Part shown: positions 1-7,864 of the stretch, piece after piece
Numbering within the stretch: position 1 is the stretch's first letter
Layout: each line of letters opens with the position of its first letter
From: Oscillatoria sp. SIO1A7
GTDB taxonomy: Bacteria > Cyanobacteriota > Cyanobacteriia > Cyanobacteriales > Laspinemataceae
NCBI GenBank assembly: GCA_010672965.1
Contig: JAAHFN010000024.1
Coordinates: 99,522 to 163,521, forward strand
DNA length: 64,000 bases
Reading direction: 5' to 3'
The notes under the pieces: generated by a model
Told to the model about the DNA's origin: nothing
The model's database searches: none
Seen by the model: only the letters and a program-made list of their open reading frames with translations
Translations under genes and position numbers: made by a program

Positions 1-18
1 CAAAAATAGCCAAAAATG

Positions 19-59
19 CCAACGGCCTGAGACTAGGTTGCCTAGTCTCAGGCCGTTGG
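19..59 (-). terminator. Rho-independent terminator of hlip copy 1
   Basis: A 19 bp perfect stem (19-37 pairing with 41-59) has a 3-nt loop. Read on the minus strand it is followed by a T-rich stretch, as expected downstream of the minus-strand hlip gene. The plus-strand side also has a short T run (gggcgtttt), so it may work in both directions. Confidence 0.8.
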
Positions 60-142
60 GCGTTTTATTTAATCTAGCGAGAATTAATACAGCGCGATCG
101 CTCCTTGAGGCGTCTCCACCTAGAATCGCGACTTTGGGTAGA

Positions 143-286
143 TTACATCAGGCCGAGCTGAGAGAGAATGCCTTGGCCAGTAATCAATTCGGTGCTGATG
201 CCGATAACGAACCCGAGCATAGCCAGACGACCATTCCAGGTTTCAGCAAAGTTCGTAAAGCCAAATTTGTTTTCTTGAGCGTCCAT
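143..286 (-). CDS. High-light-inducible protein (Hlip/SCP), copy 1
   Basis: This encodes a 47-aa, single-helix, chlorophyll a/b-binding-like protein of the thylakoid membrane. Hlips bind chlorophyll and carotenoid and protect or help assemble photosystem II under light stress. The sequence shows the family motif ETWNGRLAMLGF near residues 15-26, followed by the hydrophobic helix and the usual GILSQLGL C-terminus. The start at 286 (MDAQENKFGF) is chosen because an AGGAG ribosome-binding site lies just upstream; an in-frame extension to 352 lacks family similarity. The coding sequence is identical to the copy at 759-902. A perfect hairpin terminator follows at 19-59. Confidence 0.93.
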   Translation of the reverse strand: MDAQENKFGFTNFAETWNGRLAMLGFVIGISTELITGQGILSQLGLM

Positions 287-758
287 TGCAGATAACTCCT
301 GTCTCGTCAACCTTATGTAATATAACTTAACACTCGATCCAGCAGAACGCAACAGTTCGTTACATACTTTGGGTAAGGAAAACCGAACATTCTCTGGTTT
401 AAAATGCGATCGCCACTCAAGTTAGACACTACATATAGACTTTTTTTGAAGTATAAAATCTACCAATAGCGCTTGAATGGGCTTTTTATAAGTTTTGGCA
501 ATTATAGAAAGTAGGTAGTGCAATCCGTAAAGGCAATTGGCGGCAATGCTTGTGCTATTGCCAGTAGCGACTTTCCAGCTATGCCTATACAGGACCATAA
601 TAGGCAGGGTTCGACGCAAAAATAGCCAAAAATGCCAACGGCCTGAGACTAGGTTGCCTAGTCTCAGGCCGTTGGGCGTTTTATTTAATCTAGCGAGAAT
701 TAATACAGCGCGATCGCTCCTTGAGGCGTCTCCACCTAGAATCGCGACTTTGGGTAGA
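287..758. other. Spacer between the two hlip copies
   Basis: It contains the upstream region of copy 1 (287-422, identical to 903-1038), about 110 bp diverged from the matching upstream of copy 2 (421-530), some unique sequence, and the terminator and downstream region of copy 2. I see no gene here. Confidence 0.7.
635..675 (-). terminator. Rho-independent terminator of hlip copy 2
   Basis: Identical to the 19-59 hairpin: 19 bp perfect stem, 3-nt loop, T-rich on the minus strand after the stem. Confidence 0.8.
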
Positions 759-902
759 TTACATCAGGCCGAGCTGAGAGAGAATGCCTTGGCCAGTAAT
801 CAATTCGGTGCTGATGCCGATAACGAACCCGAGCATAGCCAGACGACCATTCCAGGTTTCAGCAAAGTTCGTAAAGCCAAATTTGTTTTCTTGAGCGTCC
901 AT
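759..902 (-). CDS. High-light-inducible protein (Hlip/SCP), copy 2
   Basis: This 47-aa protein is identical at the DNA level to the copy at 143-286, including its AGGAG ribosome-binding site and terminator. It has the same Hlip motif (ETWNGRLAMLGF) and one membrane helix. The upstream flank differs from copy 1 beyond 1038, so any promoter element further upstream could differ and the two copies might be regulated differently. That is inference. Confidence 0.93.
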   Translation of the reverse strand: MDAQENKFGFTNFAETWNGRLAMLGFVIGISTELITGQGILSQLGLM

Positions 903-1537
903 TGCAGATAACTCCTGTCTCGTCAACCTTATGTAATATAACTTAACACTCGATCCAGCAGAACGCAACAGTTCGTTACATACTTTGGGTAAGGAAAACC
1001 GAACATTCTCTGGTTTAAAATGCGATCGCCACTCAAGTCATAAGCTACAGATAGCGTCTTATTGATTAATAAAATCTACAAATAGGGCTTGAATGGTATT
1101 TTTATAAGTAATGGCAATTTTAGAGAGCAGGTAGTGCAATCCGTAACGATCCTCGGCGGGAAGTGTGGACTGTGGGAGGTGTGGGGAGTGTAGGAAGTGT
1201 GGGAGATGTGGGGAGAGAGGGGAGTGTGGGAGGTGTGGGAGATGTGGGAGGTGGGGGAGATGTGGGAGATGTGGGAGATGTGGGAGATGTGGGGAGAGAG
1301 GGAAGCCGCCGCCATGACATAAAATAAGAGGCAAGGCCGAAGTAGTATCTTTAGTAGTCTGTCAAGGATGTAAAGAAGTTACTTGAGAGCGCCACGCAAG
1401 CTTAAGGAGCGCGATCGCTCCACGGCCAGGGAATGCTGGCAAGCATACTGGGAGGGGTATCGTGGAACTATTGGCGGTGTTTTGCTGCAACGACCAAAAA
1501 ATGGACCGACATTTCAGACTGGAATAGAGAGACAACC
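903..1537. repeat. Non-coding region with a G-rich tandem repeat array (1171-1302)
   Basis: 903-1038 belongs to the duplication and 1037-1146 is the diverged flank. 1171-1302 is an imperfect tandem array built from units like gtgggagat and gtggggaga. It gives open frames rich in Ser/Pro/His on the minus strand, which I do not regard as genes. 1303-1537 carries nothing recognisable except the possible upstream extension of the ATPase gene. Confidence 0.7.
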
Positions 1538-3634
1538 GTGCTAACCATCGATCGCATAATTAAACGAGAACCCAACCCCTTTGACGCCGAGACATTTTGG
1601 TCTGGTAACTTTTGGCAGGAAGAACAGGACCCAGAGCTGACCGTAGAATCGATTCATAGAGAAGCGATCGAGGAGCTGCACCATTCCATAGCTTGCGTTG
1701 CCCAAGACCATCGCACCCGCACTCTCTTGCTAGAAGGGGAAACAGGATCTGGGAAGACCTATCTATTGGGGCGACTCAAACGCATCCTTAATAGAAATGT
1801 CTTCTTCGCCTACATAGAACCCTTCACCGACAGCGACTACATCTGGCGGCATATCCTGCGCTACACCGTTGACAGCTTGCTGGAAATTCCCGCAGGCCAC
1901 AAGGAATCTCAATTGCTGCTCTGGCTCAAAGGCTTATGGGCCTACAAGCATCGCGGACTTCTCGACTGGCTGCGGGGCGAGCGGCAAATGTTCGTGCGCA
2001 ATATCAGAGCCATTTACCCGGCTGGCATCTACAACGCCACGGAGTTTTTTGGCGCTCTCTACGATCTGACCAATCCCAAACTATCCCGTCTGGCCTGCGA
2101 GTGGCTGCGGGGAGACGACTTGGACGAAGAGCAGCTCAAGGCATTGCGAGTCCAGCATTCTATCGACACTGAAGACGCGGCTCAAAAAATTCTGGCCAAT
2201 ATCGGCAGAATTTCCGCCGAAACCCAACCGATTATTCTCTGTTTTGACCAGCTAGACAATATCGCCCGCCTCAGCGACGGCAGCATTGACCTTCAAAGTT
2301 TATTTAGCGTCAACTCGGTAATTCACAATCAAAAGCTGAAAAATTTTGTCATAATTCTAAGTATTATTACCGATACCTGGAGAAGAAATGCCCATCGCAT
2401 CCAGCCTACGGATAAAGACCGGATTGACTCCTCGATTATGCTCGGGCAAATTAACCTAGACGAAGCAGAAAACCTCTGGGAAAGCCGCCTGTCCGGGTTG
2501 CACGAAAAAGCGGATACTTCTTTATACGGTCCGAGCTATCCTTTAAGCAGGGAAATGCTAGAGGAAAAATTCCCAGGAGGCAAAACGCGACCGAGAAACA
2601 CGCTGATTCTGGGGCGACAGTTGTATCAGGAATACAAGCTGAGACTGCTGGAGGATGGCGAAGGCAATAATAATGGCTCTAATAATATAGAGCCAGCAGT
2701 GCTAGAGGCAGAATTAATTACCGACGATCGCCTATCAGAGCTAGGACGAGCAGAGCAGTTGGCAGAGCAAAATGGCAAATCTAGCGGAGACTCTATAGCT
2801 GCCTTCAAGCTGGTATGGTTGCGCAAATTTCAGCAAACTGCTGCTAAAATATCTCGAATTCGCCAATATTCTTCCCCAGAAATGGCATCTATGCTGGCAG
2901 AAGTGCTAGCGGCAATGCAGGCCAGGGAGATTCAGCAGAGATTTTTGCCCAGTCGCATATACAGCAGTTATTCCGTAAGCTACGAACCTCCGGGAGACTC
3001 GAATCGGGTGGGAGTGGTCTGGACGGAAGATGTGAATTTGGTTAAGTTTTGCAATCTGGTTAAAGCCTGTAGTGAGGCAGTAGAACAAGAGCTATGTCAA
3101 ACCCTAGTCCTGATTCGCTCTGTAGGAACGGGCAAGTCAAACAATCAGGGTTATAAGCTCTACAGCCAACTGTTCGCGGGTAATCCTCATTACCATATAG
3201 TGCCGGATTTGACCTCGATTCACTATCTAGCAACTTACCATAGCTTGGTTAACGACACTTACTCTGGAGATTTAGTGGTAGGAGAGCAAGTGCCCAACCT
3301 GCAAGAACTAGAAACCTGGAGCCGCGAGGCAGGGGTTTTCCAACATTGCTCCTTGCTTGAGGATTTAGGGCTAATCCAGCCTCCACCTCCCCTGGAAGAA
3401 AATGAAGCTCTAATGCGAGAGGTTGAGGATTTCTTGGTCAGTCGAGCTATTAATCAGCAATGCATCGCCCGACAGCGGTTGGTTTCCGAAGCGATCGCTC
3501 AATTTTCAGAAGCGAGCAATGTCCAAGTGGATAGCCTCCTGTCCCAACTCTGCGAGCAAAATGGCAACATTAAAATTATCGACCCGAATGCTAAACTAGA
3601 GGAGCAATTGGTATATGCGGTAGCGAACGAGTAA
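1538..3634 (+). CDS. AAA+ family ATPase with C-terminal winged-helix-like end (paralogue 1 of 3)
   Basis: This is a protein of about 698 aa whose family I do not know by name. Visible features, numbered from the GTG at 1538: an N-terminal block IDRII..NPFD..TF..GNFWQ; Walker A GETGSGKT at 67-74; Walker B IILCFDQLD near 232-240; a polar sensor-1-like segment (SIITDTWRRN); and a sensor-2-like FPGGKTRPR near 345. After a linker comes a conserved alpha/beta region (VGVVWTED, then LATYHSLVN..GDLVVG). The last 70 residues look like a winged helix. The GTG start is chosen because it puts Walker A at the same residue numbers as in both paralogues; an ATG at 1433 would add 35 unrelated residues. The architecture recalls Orc/Cdc6-like or defence-type ATPases, but neither role is shown. 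Confidence 0.8.
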   Translation: MLTIDRIIKREPNPFDAETFWSGNFWQEEQDPELTVESIHREAIEELHHSIACVAQDHRTRTLLLEGETGSGKTYLLGRLKRILNRNVFFAYIEPFTDSDYIWRHILRYTVDSLLEIPAGHKESQLLLWLKGLWAYKHRGLLDWLRGERQMFVRNIRAIYPAGIYNATEFFGALYDLTNPKLSRLACEWLRGDDLDEEQLKALRVQHSIDTEDAAQKILANIGRISAETQPIILCFDQLDNIARLSDGSIDLQSLFSVNSVIHNQKLKNFVIILSIITDTWRRNAHRIQPTDKDRIDSSIMLGQINLDEAENLWESRLSGLHEKADTSLYGPSYPLSREMLEEKFPGGKTRPRNTLILGRQLYQEYKLRLLEDGEGNNNGSNNIEPAVLEAELITDDRLSELGRAEQLAEQNGKSSGDSIAAFKLVWLRKFQQTAAKISRIRQYSSPEMASMLAEVLAAMQAREIQQRFLPSRIYSSYSVSYEPPGDSNRVGVVWTEDVNLVKFCNLVKACSEAVEQELCQTLVLIRSVGTGKSNNQGYKLYSQLFAGNPHYHIVPDLTSIHYLATYHSLVNDTYSGDLVVGEQVPNLQELETWSREAGVFQHCSLLEDLGLIQPPPPLEENEALMREVEDFLVSRAINQQCIARQRLVSEAIAQFSEASNVQVDSLLSQLCEQNGNIKIIDPNAKLEEQLVYAVANE

Positions 3635-3635
3635 T

Positions 3636-3690
3636 ATAGCAGTCAGCAGTCAGCAGTCAGCTTTCAGCAGCTTTCAGCAGTCAGCTTAGC
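3636..3690. repeat. Short tandem repeat based on cagtcagcagtcagc
   Basis: An imperfect array of agtcagc and tttcagc units directly follows the first ATPase gene. Related runs lie near 15705-15770, 17455-17485, 51920-51945 and 52070-52095. It is a dispersed low-complexity family with no coding potential. Confidence 0.7.
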
Positions 3691-3861
3691 CTTCGGGAAC
3701 GGCAACGCTTGGCAGCACAAGGATTGCTTTGCGTAGCTTTGGCAAAAAGTGAAATTGCCCTAACCTTAATGCGTAGTGCTATATTTGGACTAAGGAGAGA
3801 TTCTCCTATGGAAACTTTTCAATTGCTTGTTTTTTCTTATTCTTCCACGAGGTAGATAGAC

Positions 3862-6018
3862 GTGGTATCTATCGAGCGTATTATTGAAGCGGAAGTTAAT
3901 CCCTTTGACTCGACAACTTTTAGACCGGGTAACTTTTGGCAAGAGCAGCAAGACCAAACTCTGACAGTAGAGTCGATTCACCAAGAAACTATAGTGGAGA
4001 TCGAAGACCTTCTCGATAGCGTCAAAGCAGATCGCCGCACTAGGACTCTACTTTTAGCAGGCGACTCTGGCTCTGGCAAAAGCTATCTCTTAGGTCGTCT
4101 CAAACAGCGATTGAACGCCACCGCCTTTTTTGCCTATATCGGCCCCTGGCCCGAAAGCGACTTCATCTGGCGTCACGTTCTTCGCAATACCGTTGACAGC
4201 CTCATGCACGTTCCCGATGGCAAAAAAGAATCCCAATTATTGCTATGGCTCGAAAGTTTATCGGCTTTAAGGCAACAGGGTTTTATGAAGCGGGTTCTAG
4301 GCGAGCGGCAATTATTTATCCACAATCTCAAGGGCAGCTACCCATCGGGAATCTACAATCCCAATGAATTTTTTGGGGTACTCTACGACCTGACCAATCC
4401 CAATCTATACCCGATCGCTTGCGAATGGTTAAAAGGAGATAACCTAGATCGCAAAAGTCTGAAAACCTTGCGGGTCAAGTCTCCCATTGATTCCGAAGAA
4501 GCAGCCCGGAAAATCATGGCCAACTTTGGCATTATTTCCTCGGCGACGCAGCCGATTGTCCTCTGCTTTGACAATCTGGATAATATAGATCGCGCCCTAG
4601 ATGGTTTTATTAATCTCCAAGCGCTGTTTACCCTCAATTCTATTATTCACAATCAGAAGCTGAAAAATTTTCTGGTTATTATCAGCATTGTCACTAATAC
4701 CTGGGAGCAAAATTCCAAGCGAGTGCAACCGGCTGATATAGCGCGCATTAATTTACGGACGCGACTGCGATCGATTAGCCTCGATCTCGCCGAAGACTTG
4801 TGGGCGAGCCGCCTCAAACCCCTGTATAAAAAAGCCTCAGCCCAGCCCCCGACGCCGATTTATCCCTTAACTCGCAAACACTTGGAAGCAAAATTTCCCG
4901 GCGGTAAAGCCAGACCTCGCTATGTGCTAATGCTCGGACGCAAGCTCTTCCAAGCGGCTAAGACCTATGGCATCGAGGCTTTGATGGAGCTAAAGGAAGA
5001 GTCCGATAGAGGAGCGTACCCGAACAACGCGAACAACGGCGATCGCAAAGCGTCTTTGCAGGAGAATACAAAAGCATCTGGGCAGGAAAATTCCTTTGGC
5101 AGAGCCCTCACAAAGCAAATAGCCTCTGGTCAGGAGAATCGCTCCGACCCTATAGCTGCTTTTCAGCTACTCTGGCTTAAAGAATTTAACAAAAGCCAAG
5201 CGAAAATTGCTCGGATTCGGCAGTTTTCTGCCCCAGAACTAATCCAGATGTTGCGAGAAGCATTGGAAGCTCTAGAAGTGAAGGGAATTCAGACGAAGGT
5301 ATTGCCCTCTCCAAAATATGCAAGCTATTCCCTTAGCTATCACCTACCAGTGCAATTGGGCAGAATTGGCGTGGTCTGGACTGAAGACCCAAATTTGATT
5401 AGCTTTTTTCATGTAATGAAAGCTTCTAAGAAAGCCCTGGCTATGCGGCGCTGCAAAATTCTCTATATGATTAGGGCGGAAAGGCTGGGAACCCATAAAA
5501 ATCAGGGTAATAAAATCTACAGTCAAATTTTCACCGGGCACCCCCATCGCCACTTGCTGCCGGACTTGACCTCCGTCCAATATCTGGCTACCTACCATAG
5601 TTTGGTCAATGCTGCTTGTGCTGGGGAGTTAGTAGTGGGCGATCGCATTCCCAGCTTGAAGGAACTACAAGATCTAATCCGTTCTTCTAAGATTTTGGAA
5701 GCTTGTTCTTTATTAGACGCTTTGGGTGTTTTTCGCGGTTGCATTCCCCTGGTCGGCGTCGCGGAGCCAAAAAAACTGGGCACTGGCAGAGATATGAGCC
5801 AACAGCTTAAAAGGGTCAAAGACTATTTATTGGCTTTGGTGAAAACTCAGCAAATGATGGGACGTCATATCCTAATACAAAATGCTCTAGACCAGTTTCC
5901 CGAGCTACAAGAGTATCAAGCCAGCGAGCTTATTTTTCAGCTTTGTCAAGAGCAAAAAATATTGATTATCGACGATACAATTCCGGTCGAATCCCAATTA
6001 GTTTGTCTGATGAGATGA
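3862..6018 (+). CDS. AAA+ family ATPase with C-terminal winged-helix-like end (paralogue 2 of 3)
   Basis: This 718-aa paralogue is collinear over its whole length with the genes at 1538 and 7865. The N-terminal block is IERIIEAEVNPFD..TF..GNFWQ, Walker A is GDSGSGKS at 67-74, and Walker B is IVLCFDNLD near 232-240. The sensor-2-like FPGGKARPR, the alpha/beta block with GVVWTED and LATYHSLVN..GELVVG, and a C-terminal helical/winged segment are all present. It starts at GTG with a GAGG motif about 10 nt upstream. A low-complexity hydrophilic linker near residues 375-425 (repeated SGQEN-like units) is longer than in paralogue 3. Gap lengths to the neighbours and the repeats between them argue against one tight operon, though the genes are co-oriented. 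Confidence 0.82.
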   Translation: MVSIERIIEAEVNPFDSTTFRPGNFWQEQQDQTLTVESIHQETIVEIEDLLDSVKADRRTRTLLLAGDSGSGKSYLLGRLKQRLNATAFFAYIGPWPESDFIWRHVLRNTVDSLMHVPDGKKESQLLLWLESLSALRQQGFMKRVLGERQLFIHNLKGSYPSGIYNPNEFFGVLYDLTNPNLYPIACEWLKGDNLDRKSLKTLRVKSPIDSEEAARKIMANFGIISSATQPIVLCFDNLDNIDRALDGFINLQALFTLNSIIHNQKLKNFLVIISIVTNTWEQNSKRVQPADIARINLRTRLRSISLDLAEDLWASRLKPLYKKASAQPPTPIYPLTRKHLEAKFPGGKARPRYVLMLGRKLFQAAKTYGIEALMELKEESDRGAYPNNANNGDRKASLQENTKASGQENSFGRALTKQIASGQENRSDPIAAFQLLWLKEFNKSQAKIARIRQFSAPELIQMLREALEALEVKGIQTKVLPSPKYASYSLSYHLPVQLGRIGVVWTEDPNLISFFHVMKASKKALAMRRCKILYMIRAERLGTHKNQGNKIYSQIFTGHPHRHLLPDLTSVQYLATYHSLVNAACAGELVVGDRIPSLKELQDLIRSSKILEACSLLDALGVFRGCIPLVGVAEPKKLGTGRDMSQQLKRVKDYLLALVKTQQMMGRHILIQNALDQFPELQEYQASELIFQLCQEQKILIIDDTIPVESQLVCLMR

Positions 6019-6946
6019 CTCATTGGGCATTGGGCATTGGGCACTGGGCATTGGGCATTGGGCTAAGAATTAGGGTGTAGGGTGTAGGGTGTAGGGTGTA
6101 GGGTGAAGAAGGGAATAACAAGACGAAGGGAGTATTACGCATTAAGCCTAATTTACGCCTAGACCCTACACCTTAACTATAGGCAGCTTTAGGATAATTT
6201 TAATTTTGTAGCGATCGCTGCGGAAAAGTGGCGATAAATTCAGTTCGATGCCCGATGTCTGATGTCTAATGCCAATTACCAACTCTAAGAACCAATCTTT
6301 CTTCCATGCGCTGTTGGGCTTCAGCTAAGGCATCCATGCGCTGGGTTAAGACATCCACGCGCTGGGTCAGAGCCTCTAGACGCAGAGGGGCAGAGGGGCA
6401 GAGGGGCAGAGGGGCAGAGGGGCAGATGAGGCAGAGGGGGCAGAGGAAGCCCAAATTTAGGGACCCAGGGGCAGTGTTCTTCCTCGGCTCCCTCGGCTTC
6501 CTCGGCTTCCTAGGCTCCTCGGCTCCCTCGGCTTCCTCGGCTTCCTAGGCTTCCTCGGCTTCCTAGGCTCCTCGGCTCCTCCGCTTCCTCGGCCATTAGA
6601 AAAATTTACCTCCTTATCTGGCAAATCTAGGGAGAGCGATCGCCACGGTTCTATAATTTTACTCCAACCTATCTGTACTGGTGTCGGCACTCGGTGTAGG
6701 CTTAAGGGATTGATAGGAGCGATCGGGTGGCTGTCACCATTGGCCTAGATGCGGAAATTGGGAGCGCTCTGTAGCGCTCGAAACCGCCAGGAGCTTTTGG
6801 AGCAAACTGTCCTGCCCTATCTTATATCCCCAAAAACTGCCCGAACATTATCCAGTCCGAACCATGCCTCTTGACAAAGGGGCGCTGGTTTGGACAATGA
6901 TAGGATTGGCAGAGTTGTTGTTGCGAGTTGAGGCGAGGGCGAGGAC
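6019..6946. repeat. 928 bp non-coding region with five low-complexity arrays
   Basis: In order: gggcattg units (6021-6063), gtagggt units (6071-6105), a cagagggg array (6381-6446) and a ctcggcttc/ctaggctcc array (6478-6592). A coiled-coil fragment on the minus strand (6266-6379) is listed separately. Open frames across the arrays are repeat translations, not genes. 6600-6946 shows no recognisable feature apart from the upstream region of the next gene. Confidence 0.7.
6266..6379 (-). pseudogene. Coiled-coil gene remnant
   Basis: The minus-strand translation gives LEALTQRVDVLTQRMDALAEAQQ and a few further residues before a stop. This heptad pattern is typical of the N-terminal coiled coil of cyanobacterial DUF3782-like or nuclease-associated proteins. 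It is cut off upstream by the cagagggg array and has no start codon of its own, so I read it as a decayed fragment. The family assignment is from memory. Confidence 0.4.
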
Positions 6947-7780
6947 ATGGACGCGAAAGAGCTAAAATTCCTCTTGAAGTTGTTGAGTTTTGAGGAGTAT
7001 AGGGCACCGCTGGCTAAGATTCAGCCCACGCCGAACATGAAAGCCTCCGAAAGGAATGGCCTCTGTCGTCAGTTGCGCGATCGCGAGTTAGTGGGTTGCG
7101 TCGAAGAAGTCACCAGGCTGACCATCGCTCCTCCCGGGGAATCTCTACTCAAGCTCGATACCGCCAGTTTGCCGATAAGCAAAGACGAACTGAAAGTGCT
7201 TAGAGCTAGTGCTAAGGGGAAGATTACCCCGAGAAAAACCTATGTCCCTACTTCCGAGCGCCAAGCAGCAATCCAAGGTTTAGCCTCGCGGGGATTCATT
7301 AAAGCCCTAGAAAGAAAAATCACAGAAGTCTCCCTGTCAGAGCGGGGCAAGAAATATCTACTGGAGGAATACGAGTCAGTCAGTACCTCTTCGTCGATTA
7401 CCTTGAAAATGCTCACGGACTATCTGCGCTTTATGCGGAAAAACCAGTCGGCCAAAGCATTGCCCGATTATGCTGCTCCCCAATCAGCGCCAGAAGCAAC
7501 GGATCCAGTAACAGAAGCAGATGCAGAGATTTTGCAGGCAATTGAGGATTTAGACCGGGAATTGGGTACGGATAATTATCTGCCTATTTTTCAGCTTCGC
7601 AATCGGTTACAGCCAGCTATGACGCGATCGCAATTAGACCAAGGACTCTATAGCTTGCAAAGGAAAAATAAAATAGAGCTAAGCTCTTTGCAAGAAGGAA
7701 TGCACTATACCAAAGAGCAAATAGAAGCGGGAATAGACCGGCCTTTCGGCGGCAAGCTATTTTTTATTATCGTCAACTAG
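6947..7780 (+). CDS. Hypothetical protein with winged-helix-like modules, between ATPase paralogues 2 and 3
   Basis: This 277-aa protein has no family I can name. It appears to hold three winged-helix-like segments: residues 10-60 (ending CVEEVTRLTIAPPG), about 75-150 (AIQGLASRGFIKALE..EVSLSERGKKYL) and about 190-265 (LPIFQLRNRL...LDQGLYSLQRKNKIELSSL). An acidic Pro/Ala linker separates the last two. This layout suggests DNA binding or protein-protein adaptation. The gene is co-oriented with the ATPases and ends 84 bp before paralogue 3, so it could be transcribed and work with it. That is inference from position only. Confidence 0.72.
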   Translation: MDAKELKFLLKLLSFEEYRAPLAKIQPTPNMKASERNGLCRQLRDRELVGCVEEVTRLTIAPPGESLLKLDTASLPISKDELKVLRASAKGKITPRKTYVPTSERQAAIQGLASRGFIKALERKITEVSLSERGKKYLLEEYESVSTSSSITLKMLTDYLRFMRKNQSAKALPDYAAPQSAPEATDPVTEADAEILQAIEDLDRELGTDNYLPIFQLRNRLQPAMTRSQLDQGLYSLQRKNKIELSSLQEGMHYTKEQIEAGIDRPFGGKLFFIIVN

Positions 7781-7864
7781 AATTATAGAAGGCCCCAAGC
7801 CTTTGCCACCAGTCCCCCTCCTCCTGTTTAAGTTAGTCAAGCACGCAATCAGGTGTAATAGCAA

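Larger units (their letters stand above)
1..422. repeat. Left copy of a 422 bp direct duplication (second copy 617-1038)
   Basis: Positions 1-422 read the same as 617-1038 at an offset of 616 bp. The unit holds a hairpin terminator, a complete hlip gene and its ribosome-binding site. Beyond it the two flanks (421-530 and 1037-1146) are still clearly related but differ at many bases. The original duplication was therefore longer, and the gene part has stayed or been made identical. The left edge may continue outside the window. Confidence 0.93.
617..1038. repeat. Right copy of the 422 bp direct duplication
   Basis: Same unit as 1-422. Identity stops at 1038, after which the sequence is only partly similar to 423-530. 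Confidence 0.93.

Noticed and set aside
1171-1302. Possible CRISPR array
   Set aside because: Units are 9-12 bp, contiguous and imperfect, with no spacers of regular length.
1059-1334. Minus-strand open frames rich in Ser/Pro/His over the G-rich array
   Set aside because: All three frames stay open only because the tandem repeat lacks stops. There is no start context and no domain.
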